In this document: positions 1 to 5,702 of the stretch, in pieces | How the letters are laid out: every line of letters begins with the position of its first letter | Position numbering within the stretch: the stretch's first letter is position 1 | Origin: Thermococcus sp. | Lineage (GTDB): Archaea; Methanobacteriota_B; Thermococci; Thermococcales; Thermococcaceae | Assembly: GCA_021160985.1 (NCBI GenBank) | Contig: JAGHBN010000082.1 | Coordinates: 1 to 19,738 of the forward strand | Reading direction: 5' to 3' | DNA: 19,738 nucleotides | Position numbers and translations under genes: made by a program | The notes under the pieces: generated by a model | Told to the model about the DNA's origin: nothing | Seen by the model: only the letters and a program-made list of their open reading frames with translations | Databases searched by the model: none

Positions 1-354
1 GGGGCCGGCGCCGATAACTGCGACATCAACGACGTACTGGAGGACGGGCTTTCCTTCATCTATTTCAACCTGCTCCTGGAAATCGGTGTAGGTCTGCCTC
101 TCTATCCTCATTCCGTCCGTTACCTTGAGCTTCCTTCCATTGATGTTCTTTACGCCGTTAACAGTGACCGGGACGGGCCCAAATGTGAAGGCACCCCTGC
201 GCCTTCCTTCGCTGCTCGTCGTGAGCCAGTAAACGCCGTTTGCAAGCATTGCGACGGGGAACTTCTCCCCTTCGTAGGCCTCGTACTGTTTTCCGTCCAG
301 GTAGATTGTAACCTTCTTAGAAGGGTCCTTCTCGGTTAGGTCGAGCGGCCTCAT
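1..354 (-). CDS. FAD-dependent oxidoreductase alpha subunit (sarcosine oxidase/proline dehydrogenase alpha type), N-terminal part
   Basis: Only the first 118 residues are present; the gene runs off the left edge. It begins MRPLDLTEKDP after a GGGGTGGG ribosome site, 3 bases from the ATG. Residues about 13-90 resemble the N-terminal ferredoxin-like (Fer2_4) domain of sarcosine oxidase alpha and archaeal dye-linked L-proline dehydrogenase alpha subunits. The visible end, VAVIGAGP, starts an FAD-binding Rossmann fold (GxGxxG). No cysteine occurs anywhere in the visible part, so the [2Fe-2S] ligands of the ferredoxin-like domain are absent here; any cluster would sit in another subunit. In Thermococcales such proteins are subunits of proline dehydrogenase-type complexes that oxidise amino acids. 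The exact substrate cannot be read from this fragment, and the partner genes lie outside the window. Confidence 0.8.
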   Translation of the reverse strand, partial: MRPLDLTEKDPSKKVTIYLDGKQYEAYEGEKFPVAMLANGVYWLTTSSEGRRRGAFTFGPVPVTVNGVKNINGRKLKVTDGMRIERQTYTDFQEQVEIDEGKPVLQYVVDVAVIGAGP

Positions 355-403
355 GTTCCCACCCCGAAGAATTTTATGTCAGCGTTCAGGATTATGCACT
401 GAT

Positions 404-413
404 GTTTATAAAC
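404..413 (-). promoter_or_regulatory. TATA box for the FAD oxidoreductase alpha gene
   Basis: The palindrome GTTTATAAAC lies about 55 bases upstream of the minus-strand ATG at 354. A start about 26 bases downstream of its centre gives a leader near 28 bases that contains the GGGGTGGG ribosome site. Being symmetric, it could also fire rightwards towards the GC-rich block at 484-628. A small inverted repeat, GGTTT-G-AAACC (431-441), sits upstream and could be an operator. Confidence 0.55.
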
Positions 414-483
414 GTTAGGTTGCCCAAAAATGGTTTGAAACCTTAAGTTAATGCGCGGTACTCATATGCATGAATCAGCGTAA

Positions 484-628
484 AAAGGGACGAAAACCCC
501 CGATAGACCACGAATAACGGGCCTACCGAGACCGCAGACTCACGGCTCAGTCTCTACTGCCCTTTCTTCCAGCCAGGACGAACCGCCGGGAGAAAAGGGA
601 AGCGAACCTGCAAGGGGCCGCTCTGCCG
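484..628. ncRNA. Candidate structured non-coding RNA in a GC-rich intergenic block
   Basis: The 274-base gap between two genes holds no credible reading frame. From about 484 to the GTPase stop it turns visibly GC-rich, in contrast to the AT-rich stretch at 355-480. It can fold: GGGC 519-522 pairs with GCCC 559-562, then GAGAC 528-532 pairs with GTCTC 550-554, with an alternative inner stem AGACT 536-540/AGTCT 549-553; AAAGGG 484-489 can pair with CCCTTT 560-565 as a competing arm. In hyperthermophiles GC-rich islands in gaps often mark structured RNAs (the approach that found the Hgc RNAs of Pyrococcus). I see no hallmark of RNase P RNA, SRP RNA, 5S rRNA, tRNA or box C/D RNA, and no clear H/ACA ending. 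The strand is undecided: it could be an independent plus-strand gene or the 3' end of the GTPase transcript. Confidence 0.4.
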
Positions 629-1795
629 CTAACGGGCATGAATCTCCACTACATCTCCATCTTCAAGCACGTGGTCCGCACCAACCCTCTGGCCCGGGAA
701 CTTAACGCTCTTGCCCCAGACGCGGGCGTAGCGGAAGTTCTTGGCGAAGTCCTTGTGAATCCTTTCCGCCAGATCCATAACGGTTGAGCCCTTCTTCAGC
801 GGCACGGGCGGGTATGCGGGCTCTTCGCCCGGGCTCTTGGTGAAGACGCGGATTATTCCTGCCAGCTCGTAGAGCTCGTCCTTCAGCTTATCGAGGTTTA
901 TGCCCCTCTCTGCGGATATCGGGACGATTTTGAAGCGGTCGCCGTAGGTTTTCACTAAGCGCTCGTAGTTCTCCTTGCTCCCCGGAGCGTCGCCCTTGTT
1001 GGCGATTATTATGGCCCTCCTCCACACGAGGCTCTCATCAATCGCATCGGCAAATTCCTCAAGCGTCACGGGCTCCTTGACGGTGATTTCAGCAGAGTGT
1101 ATCCTCTCCTCCCTGAGCATCTTCATGACTTCCTGGATGTCCCCCTTGATGTTCTCCTGGCCGTTGATGATGATTCCACCCATGGCGGTTCTCTTGATTT
1201 CCACCTTCGGCTTCTTCTTGTTGACCTTTATTCCGGCCCTCTCGAACTCTCGGAGGAGGGTTTCTACCTGTTTAATCGGGTCTTTGGACAGGTCAACGAC
1301 TATCGCTATCGCGTCGGCGTTCCTGATGACGCTGAGGAGCTGGGGCCCCATGCCCTTTCCGAGGGCGGCACCCTCCACGAGGCCGGGAACCTCGACGAGC
1401 TGTATCTGGACGTCCTTGTGGTGCATCATTCCGGGGATGGGCTTAACCGTAGTGAAAGCGTAGTCTGCAACCTCAGCATCAACGTTTGTGAGGGCCTTCA
1501 TGAGCGAGCTCTTGCCGACGTTCGGGAGGCCGGCCAGGACTATCTGGGCAGCACCCTCCTTCCTCACCGCTATCGATGGCCCGCCTCCGCCTTTTTTCAT
1601 CTGGCGCTGTTTCTCCAGCTCTTTCCTGAGCTCGGCCAGCTTTCTCTTTATCTGGAGCCTGAGCTTTTCCGTTCCCTTGTGTTTGGGAACCGTGGCGTAC
1701 ATTTTTTCAAGTGCGCGGATCTTCTCCGGTATAGTCTTGGCGTTCCTGTACTCTTCCTCCGCCGCTAGATACTCCGCTGTTACGTTCGTTGGCAT
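629..1795 (-). CDS. DRG/Obg-family GTP-binding protein with C-terminal TGS domain
   Basis: A 388-residue translation-associated GTPase of the archaeal DRG family, of usual length. The N-terminal about 75 residues are a charged helical region ending in a glycine run. The G domain shows G1 GLPNVGKSS (89-97), switch threonines 115-116, G3 EVPG (135-138, glutamate in place of the usual aspartate), G4 NKGD (266-269) and G5 SAE (294-296). The DRG-type insertion lies inside the G domain at about 185-245. The TGS domain (about 314-388) ends in GDVVEIHAR. DRG proteins are thought to act on ribosomes, with TGS contacting RNA or partners. The start is fixed by GGAGGGT upstream of ATG 1795 and a TATA box CTTTTATAAAA at 1838-1848. 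It is divergent from the FL11-like regulator gene, 119 bases away. Confidence 0.93.
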   Translation of the reverse strand: MPTNVTAEYLAAEEEYRNAKTIPEKIRALEKMYATVPKHKGTEKLRLQIKRKLAELRKELEKQRQMKKGGGGPSIAVRKEGAAQIVLAGLPNVGKSSLMKALTNVDAEVADYAFTTVKPIPGMMHHKDVQIQLVEVPGLVEGAALGKGMGPQLLSVIRNADAIAIVVDLSKDPIKQVETLLREFERAGIKVNKKKPKVEIKRTAMGGIIINGQENIKGDIQEVMKMLREERIHSAEITVKEPVTLEEFADAIDESLVWRRAIIIANKGDAPGSKENYERLVKTYGDRFKIVPISAERGINLDKLKDELYELAGIIRVFTKSPGEEPAYPPVPLKKGSTVMDLAERIHKDFAKNFRYARVWGKSVKFPGQRVGADHVLEDGDVVEIHAR

Positions 1796-1837
1796 CCCCG
1801 ACCCTCCGAGAAGCTCTGATTTAAGAAACCTGAGCGG

Positions 1838-1848
1838 TTTTATAAAAG
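1838..1848 (-). promoter_or_regulatory. TATA box for the DRG GTPase gene
   Basis: CTTTTATAAAA on the minus strand, centre about 48 bases before the ATG at 1795. This predicts a start near 1817 and a leader of about 22 bases containing GGAGGGT. The element is nearly symmetric and lies in the divergent region shared with the FL11-like gene. Confidence 0.6.
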
Positions 1849-1872
1849 TATGCTTCCCCGACTATCGGCAGA

Positions 1873-1881
1873 TTTATATAT
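1873..1881 (+). promoter_or_regulatory. TATA box of the FL11-like regulator gene
   Basis: TTTATATAT. A start about 26 bases downstream of its centre falls near 1900-1903, just before the GGGTGGTGAT ribosome site, so the leader is very short. Confidence 0.6.
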
Positions 1882-1886
1882 TCTTC

Positions 1887-1899
1887 CGAAAATTTTTTA
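1887..1899. promoter_or_regulatory. Putative FL11-type operator (autoregulation)
   Basis: CGAAAATTTTTTA matches 11 of 13 positions of the FL11 recognition sequence TGAAA-N3-TTTCA described for the Pyrococcus protein (from memory). It lies between the TATA box and the ribosome site of the gene encoding the FL11-like protein, over the expected transcription start. This fits repression of its own gene. AT-rich promoter DNA can match by chance, so confidence is moderate. Confidence 0.45.
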
Positions 1900-1914
1900 C
1901 GGGTGGTGATGTTC

Positions 1915-2367
1915 ATGCGAGGAACCCTGGACGAAGTTGACAAGAAGATTCTCGCTATCCTTCAAAAAAACAGCAGGACGCCCCTTAGGGAGATCTCCAA
2001 GGAGGTTGGGCTCGCAGAGTCCACCATATATGAGAGGATAAAGAGACTGAAGGAAAGAGGGATACTAAAGAAATTCACGGTTATACTAGAGCCGACGGCC
2101 CTTGGCTTCAATATCCTCGCGATAATCCTCCTCAAATGCAAGGCAGGAATGTACTCCTCCGTAGCGGAGGAACTAAAGAAGTATCCGAAGATCGTGGAGA
2201 TCTACGAAACAACGGGGAACTACGACATGCTTATCAAAATCAGAACCACCAGCAGCGAGGAGCTTAACGATTTCCTCGACAAGATAGGCTCGATTCCGGG
2301 CGTCGATTCCACCCATACCATGGTAGTGCTGAAGATCCACAAGGAAACCAACGAACTGCCTCTTTAA
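1915..2367 (+). CDS. Lrp/AsnC-family feast/famine regulator, FL11-like
   Basis: A 150-residue transcription regulator, the same length as Pyrococcus FL11, which it resembles throughout (LDEVDKKI..., AESTIYERI, YETTGNYDM, SIPGV, HKETNELP). The N-terminal winged helix-turn-helix is about 5-55 and the C-terminal RAM effector and assembly domain about 66-142, with ETTGNYDM (98-105) in the amino-acid-binding loop. FL11 senses amino acids, notably lysine, by changing from dimers to larger assemblies, and shifts metabolism between feast and famine states. GTG codons at 1903 and 1906 and an ATG at 1909 are in frame, but GGGTGGTGAT at 1901-1910 is the ribosome site, so ATG 1915 (MRGTLDE) is the start. 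The promoter has a candidate site for the protein itself. Confidence 0.92.
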   Translation: MRGTLDEVDKKILAILQKNSRTPLREISKEVGLAESTIYERIKRLKERGILKKFTVILEPTALGFNILAIILLKCKAGMYSSVAEELKKYPKIVEIYETTGNYDMLIKIRTTSSEELNDFLDKIGSIPGVDSTHTMVVLKIHKETNELPL

Positions 2368-2385
2368 CCACTTCTGCCCAGAAAA

Positions 2386-2412
2386 GGCTATAAGCGGCCC
2401 CTTTTATATATT
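2386..2412 (+). promoter_or_regulatory. Promoter region of the pfpI gene, two TATA candidates
   Basis: GCTATAAGC (2387-2394), preceded by purine-rich GAAAAG, and CTTTTATATATTTC (2401-2412) both resemble TATA elements. The first predicts a start near 2417 and a leader containing the AAAGGAGGTG ribosome site. The second would place the start near 2431, inside the leader, so the first is more likely to give the translated mRNA. Confidence 0.5.
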
Positions 2413-2435
2413 TCTGACCAAAGGAGGTGTTTCCC

Positions 2436-2936
2436 ATGAAAGTTCTGTTTCTAAGTGCCGACGGTTTCGAAGACCTGGAGCTGATCTACCCGCTCCACAG
2501 GATAAAGGAAGAGGGCCACGAGATATACGTCGCCAGCTTCCAGAGGGGCAAGATAACCGGAAAGCACGGCTATTCTGTGGACGTCGACCTCGCCTTCGAG
2601 GAAATTGACCCGGATGAGTTCGACGCCCTCGTCCTGCCGGGCGGAAGGGCGCCGGAGATTGTCAGGCTCAACGAGGACGCTGTGAAGATAACGAAGAAAA
2701 TGTTCGAGGATGGAAAGCCTGTCGCCAGCATCTGCCACGGGCCGCAGATACTCATCTCCGCCGGCGTTCTCAAGGGCAGAAAAGGCACCAGCACGATAAC
2801 CATCAGGGACGACATGATAAACGCGGGCGTTGAGTGGGTGAACGAAGAGGTCGTCGTTGACGGCAACTGGGTAAGCTCAAGGCACCCCGGGGATCTATAT
2901 GCCTGGATGAGGGAGTTTGTGAAACTTCTTGGGTAA
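2436..2936 (+). CDS. pfpI: PfpI/DJ-1 family intracellular cysteine peptidase or deglycase
   Basis: A 166-residue protein, the length of Pyrococcus PfpI and near-identical in plan. Nucleophile Cys100 lies in the ASICHGPQ elbow with His101 next to it, and Glu12 in GFEDLEL is the conserved acidic residue; LPGG at 67-70 is typical. PfpI forms hexameric rings with ATP-independent peptidase activity, and DJ-1 relatives are also reported as protein deglycases or glyoxalases, so the in vivo substrate is open. The loop after GTS (residues 120-124) reads TITIR rather than the YPGIK I recall from Pyrococcus; this probably reflects the Thermococcus branch. A near-perfect AAAGGAGGTG at 2420-2429 selects ATG 2436 over an in-frame GTG at 2427. 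Single-gene unit with its own promoter. Confidence 0.95.
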   Translation: MKVLFLSADGFEDLELIYPLHRIKEEGHEIYVASFQRGKITGKHGYSVDVDLAFEEIDPDEFDALVLPGGRAPEIVRLNEDAVKITKKMFEDGKPVASICHGPQILISAGVLKGRKGTSTITIRDDMINAGVEWVNEEVVVDGNWVSSRHPGDLYAWMREFVKLLG

Positions 2937-2945
2937 CCTCAGTCC

Positions 2946-2960
2946 CATTTTCTGTTTTTC
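2946..2960 (+). terminator. T-rich terminator after pfpI
   Basis: ATTTTCTGTTTTTC follows the pfpI stop by about 10 bases. Oligo-T tracts act as intrinsic terminators in Thermococcales. No hairpin is needed or seen. Confidence 0.4.
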
Positions 2961-3001
2961 AGTGCTTGCTGAAATGTGAACCAACCCTTTGCAGGCGTAA
3001 C

Positions 3002-3009
3002 CTTTATAC
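3002..3009 (+). promoter_or_regulatory. TATA box of the envelope cassette
   Basis: CTTTATAC, centre about 38 bases before ATG 3044. It predicts a start near 3032, with a leader of about 12 bases that would begin at or in the GGTGG ribosome site. Confidence 0.5.
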
Positions 3010-3043
3010 GGGATCGCAGTAATATCATTTCGGTGGTCGAGGG

Positions 3044-3763
3044 ATGAAAAGGAGGGGTGGTCTCCTCACGGTGTTTCTTGCAGGGGCCTTGGTCATACTC
3101 ATAGTGGGAGCTACAGCAGTCGCCCTCGCCCTCAGCGGCCATATCCACATAGACGGCCTGACCCCCCGAAAGGTCGCCGGGAGGCTCGTGGAAGCCGGCA
3201 GGTTCAACGCCGGCGCAATAGTGGTGGAGAACGTGGTCGGGAACGTCCGCATTGTCGAATCCAACGTCAGCGGAGTGGTGCTCATGAGCAACATTCCGAT
3301 CAACACCAGTTACAGGGACGGCCTCCTGACCGTCTACTGCCCCAAAAAGAAGACTCTCCTGGGAGAACACAACGTGTGCTCCGAATACAGGAACGGGACG
3401 GTGGTTATTGAGGTCGGTGCCTCCCTCGCAGACGTATGGTTCCGCGATGTGGTTGGGGATGTTGAGATCGACGCCTCCACCACCAGGATCCTTGCCGAGG
3501 ACGTAGTGGGAGACATCACTGCAGCCCCCGAGGCGGGGTACCAGCTTGAGGACATAGTGGGAGACGTCTCGATAGTGGCCGGAGGCGATGTCGTTATCCA
3601 GGACGTAGTCGGCGACGTGGTCATCGCCGTTCCCGAGGACTTCTCGGTCCACCTCAGCGCCGATGACGTCGTTGGCGACGTCAGGAACCTCCACTCCGGG
3701 GAGGGCATGCCGATTCTCATCACCGTCTCGGACGTGGTCGGGGACGTTACGGTGGGGGAATGA
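3044..3763 (+). CDS. Membrane-anchored VVGDV-repeat beta protein (DUF4097/toastrack-like)
   Basis: A 239-residue protein of unrecognised exact function. Residues 1-6 are basic, 7-30 form one hydrophobic membrane anchor, and the rest should lie outside the membrane. Seven copies of a VVGDV motif start at residues 64, 136, 154, 171, 188, 209 and 231; the last six are spaced 17-22 residues. Short beta strands capped by VGDV turns are what stacked, single-stranded right-handed beta-helices (DUF4097 putative adhesin/toastrack class) look like. Two cysteines (99, 112) in the first half could form a disulfide. It starts at ATG 3044 with GGTGG upstream. The next gene is a PspC protein; in bacteria toastrack domains are found with PspC in envelope-stress loci. 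Role in sensing or stabilising the envelope is inference. Confidence 0.75.
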   Translation: MKRRGGLLTVFLAGALVILIVGATAVALALSGHIHIDGLTPRKVAGRLVEAGRFNAGAIVVENVVGNVRIVESNVSGVVLMSNIPINTSYRDGLLTVYCPKKKTLLGEHNVCSEYRNGTVVIEVGASLADVWFRDVVGDVEIDASTTRILAEDVVGDITAAPEAGYQLEDIVGDVSIVAGGDVVIQDVVGDVVIAVPEDFSVHLSADDVVGDVRNLHSGEGMPILITVSDVVGDVTVGE

Positions 3764-3771
3764 CTTTTAAG
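3763..3771 (+). promoter_or_regulatory. Possible internal promoter before the PspC gene
   Basis: ACTTTTAAG begins at the last base of the upstream stop codon. A start near 3793 would give a leader of about 10 bases to ATG 3803. The PspC gene may therefore be transcribed on its own as well as with the gene before it. Confidence 0.4.
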
Positions 3772-3802
3772 CTCCCCACCATTCCATTCTTTGGTGAGTG
3801 AG

Positions 3803-4234
3803 ATGGCAAAAAAACTCGTGAGATCCCGTCGGAACAGGATTTTCCTCGGCGTACTCGGAGGAATAGCTGAACATCTTGAATTAGACCCAACCCTCGTCAG
3901 ACTGCTCTTCGTGGTGCTCCTCGTATTTAACCCAGTCGCCATGACGCTCCTCTACTTCGTTGCGGCCCTGATAATACCTGAGGAGGGAGAGGAGGAAGAG
4001 AAGCCCCTCCCAGACAGGATAAATGAGCTGGCTGGAGAGACGGAGAAGAAACTGGGGGAAGTCTTTTCAAGCGAGGAGAACTCAAAGACGATAGCGATTA
4101 TACTCATAGTCCTCGGTGCAGTGCTCTTGGCCGGGCCCTTCATGCCCGTCCTTCTCCCGGCATTTGACATCAGGACGCTCCTGGCCGTTGCCTTTCTGGT
4201 GATAGGCCTGGTTCTGCTTATGAGGGGTGATTGA
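3803..4234 (+). CDS. PspC-domain membrane protein
   Basis: A 143-residue protein with an N-terminal PspC domain (about 5-60): the basic start is followed by NRIFLGVLGGIAEHLELD and a hydrophobic stretch, the family signature. An acidic linker (61-95: EEGEEEEK...) and two further membrane segments (about 96-118 and 124-140) follow, a layout like many archaeal and Gram-positive PspC proteins. PspC is the membrane part of the phage-shock envelope-stress system; no PspA or other Psp gene is in this window. In-frame TTG 3791 and GTG 3794 exist, but GGTGAGTGAG lies just before ATG 3803 (MAKKLVRS), which I chose. The stop overlaps the ribosome site of the next gene. Confidence 0.88.
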   Translation: MAKKLVRSRRNRIFLGVLGGIAEHLELDPTLVRLLFVVLLVFNPVAMTLLYFVAALIIPEEGEEEEKPLPDRINELAGETEKKLGEVFSSEENSKTIAIILIVLGAVLLAGPFMPVLLPAFDIRTLLAVAFLVIGLVLLMRGD

Positions 4235-4235
4235 A

Positions 4236-4466
4236 ATGAAAATCCTCGGCTGGATTTTTGTTTTTCTGGGATCTCTCCTCCTTCTGAAGGAGTTCCAGCC
4301 CTCTTTCCTCGACTGGCTGGGACCGTACGCACCGTACATAAAGAACGCCTTCTGGGGCGTTACGCTGATAGCTTTCGGCCTCTACATGCTGGTAAAGAGA
4401 AGAACAGCGAGAAAAGCCGTGCTGGTGCTATACCTTCTCTATCTGCTCCTGTATCTGGTGGTGTGA
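4236..4466 (+). CDS. Small membrane protein, unknown function
   Basis: A 76-residue protein that is mostly membrane: hydrophobic segments at about 3-19, 36-54 and 62-76, with a basic KRRTARK turn at about 55-61. I do not recognise a family. GGGGTGAT at 4224-4231 supports ATG 4236, one base after the PspC stop, so the two are translationally linked. The stop is followed at once by the ATG of the CitG-like gene. It probably acts with PspC and the repeat protein in the membrane, which is inference from position only. Confidence 0.75.
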   Translation: MKILGWIFVFLGSLLLLKEFQPSFLDWLGPYAPYIKNAFWGVTLIAFGLYMLVKRRTARKAVLVLYLLYLLLYLVV

Positions 4467-5393
4467 ATGGAGCGGTGGAAAATCGTCAGAGCCTTCGTCC
4501 TCGGTCCTCTCGTTGAGGCTGCCGTTCCGAAGCCCGGCAACGTGAACCGCTTTAGGGACTTCGAGGATTTGACCTTTTACCATTTCCTGTCTGCGGAAAC
4601 GGCCGTCACCGGGGTTTACTATGAGGCAGTGAAGACTGCGGAACTGTTAAGGAAGGGCATCCTCGAGCCCAGAGAAGCGGGACTCGGGGAGCTGATAAAA
4701 CGAGCAGTGCAGGCGTCACGTGAGGCCCAGGACGCCAACCCCAACTTCGGCATCATCGCCCTCTCAATTCCGCTAATGATGGGGATGGCGCTCGGCAGGA
4801 ACATGCTTGATGCAAGGAAAAAGGCCAGGCTGTTGATAGAGGAATCCACGGTCAGGGACACGATGGAGCTCTACCGGGCCATAAGGATAGCCAACCCCAA
4901 GGGGATCCCCAGCGGCGTCAAGTACGACGTCTATTCTGACGACTCCTTCAGGGAGCTGTTCCAGGATGAGATTAACCTCGCGAGGCTCGCTGAGATGAGC
5001 TGCGAGAGGGAGATGATATTCTGCGAGTGGCTCAATGAGTACGAGCTGAGCTATTCGACCTTTGGCCGGCTCTACGAGCTGATAAAGGATCTCCCTCTGG
5101 AGGACGCCGTCGTGAGGGCCTTCATTGAGCTGCTTGCGAGCAACCTCGACACGCTCATCATAAGAAAAGCCGGCATTGAAGAGGCAAAGCTCGTTCGGGA
5201 GAAGGCGAAGAAAGTTCTCGAGGGGGAGCTAAGCGTTGAGGAGTTCGACGGATTTATGCGGGAGAAGGGCGACCTGAGAAATCCCGGAAGCCTGGCCGAC
5301 ATCATGGCGGTCTCGCTCAGCCTGCTCCCTCTGAGGGGGCTGAGGATAGAATTGAGAAACGGAAAAGTCTGGGGAGTTATAGGACGACCCTGA
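4467..5393 (+). CDS. CitG/MdcB-family protein (triphosphoribosyl-dephospho-CoA synthase-like)
   Basis: A 308-residue helical protein of the CitG family. The nucleotide-site motif appears as EAAVPKPGNVNRF (17-29), compared with TPKPGLVDR in bacterial enzymes, and the C-terminal motif as RNPGSLADIMA (about 272-282), compared with NPGTTADL. The central bacterial motif GTNxHKGxIF is changed to DANPNFGII (89-97), so the reaction may differ. Bacterial CitG joins ATP and dephospho-CoA to make the prosthetic group of citrate or malonate lyase; no lyase gene is seen here, and the archaeal role is unsettled. GGTGGTGTGA leads directly into ATG 4467. The gene runs tail to tail into the DUF1884 gene and overlaps it by 17 bases. 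Confidence 0.82.
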   Translation: MERWKIVRAFVLGPLVEAAVPKPGNVNRFRDFEDLTFYHFLSAETAVTGVYYEAVKTAELLRKGILEPREAGLGELIKRAVQASREAQDANPNFGIIALSIPLMMGMALGRNMLDARKKARLLIEESTVRDTMELYRAIRIANPKGIPSGVKYDVYSDDSFRELFQDEINLARLAEMSCEREMIFCEWLNEYELSYSTFGRLYELIKDLPLEDAVVRAFIELLASNLDTLIIRKAGIEEAKLVREKAKKVLEGELSVEEFDGFMREKGDLRNPGSLADIMAVSLSLLPLRGLRIELRNGKVWGVIGRP

Positions 5394-5658
5394 AGCGCTT
5401 CGCCCCTCCCGGGCCAAGCCCGAGAGCCTTGCTGTCTATCACGACCGCGTCCCCTTCGAGCTCCTCCAGAACCCTGACCTTCAGCCCGGAAAGCTCAAGA
5501 ACGTCCTCGTTGCCTCCAAACTCCTCGCTTACCTGCTCTTTTATGAACTCGTAGGCCTGTTTTCCAACGAGCACAACGTCAGGCTCGTATCCGTCAAGCT
5601 TTAGTTCGTTGGCCTTCTCCTCCACGGCGCTCAGAACACGGATAAGGTCGCCTCTCAT
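5377..5658 (-). CDS. DUF1884 protein, Family 4 (A-domain) encapsulin-like
   Basis: A 93-residue protein that I recognise as a homologue of the P. furiosus structural-genomics target PF0899 (DUF1884). Shared blocks are RGDLIR at the N-terminus, LKLDGYEPDVVLVGKQAYEF (about 19-38) and EGDAVVIDSKALGLGPGGAKR (about 68-88). This family has been proposed as Family 4 encapsulins: proteins that keep only the A-domain of the HK97 phage capsid fold, found in hyperthermophiles next to metabolic enzymes. Self-assembly and function are, to my knowledge, not settled. Here the neighbours are a CitG-like gene (convergent, 17-base overlap) and MarC upstream, neither an obvious cargo enzyme. A TATA box ACTTTTAAGT at 5688-5697 suggests its own promoter. 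The ribosome site is weak (CGGTGTAAG). Confidence 0.85.
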   Translation of the reverse strand: MRGDLIRVLSAVEEKANELKLDGYEPDVVLVGKQAYEFIKEQVSEEFGGNEDVLELSGLKVRVLEELEGDAVVIDSKALGLGPGGAKRFRVVL

Positions 5659-5687
5659 GGCTTACACCGAAAAAAATTGGGGGTGAA

Positions 5688-5697
5688 ACTTAAAAGT
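5688..5697 (-). promoter_or_regulatory. TATA box of the DUF1884 gene
   Basis: ACTTTTAAGT on the minus strand, centre 34 bases before ATG 5658, predicting a leader of about 8 bases. It sits in the 44-base gap after marC, so the encapsulin-like gene can be expressed apart from marC. Confidence 0.55.
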
Positions 5698-5702
5698 CTT
5701 CC

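Noticed and set aside
484..628. Box C/D or H/ACA guide RNA, RNase P RNA or SRP RNA
   Set aside because: No RTGATGA/CTGA boxes, no ACA at a stem end on either strand, no GAGGAAAGTC and no SRP helix 8 motif. It is kept only as an unassigned RNA candidate.
580..640. tRNA-like GGTTCG strings on the minus strand (in 584-612)
   Set aside because: No complementary T-arm, acceptor stem or anticodon arm can be built around them.
1097..1768. A 223-codon plus-strand frame within the GTPase gene
   Set aside because: Antisense to intact G1, G4, G5 and TGS motifs.
2436..2936. Loop change after GTS in PfpI as a sign of altered function
   Set aside because: As far as I recall, Thermococcus orthologues share it, so it is probably a lineage difference; catalytic residues are intact.
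2939..3694. A 251-codon open frame on the minus strand over the VVGDV-repeat gene
   Set aside because: It is antisense to a gene with promoter, ribosome site, membrane anchor and regular repeats; its protein has low-complexity His/Asp/Val composition expected of a shadow.
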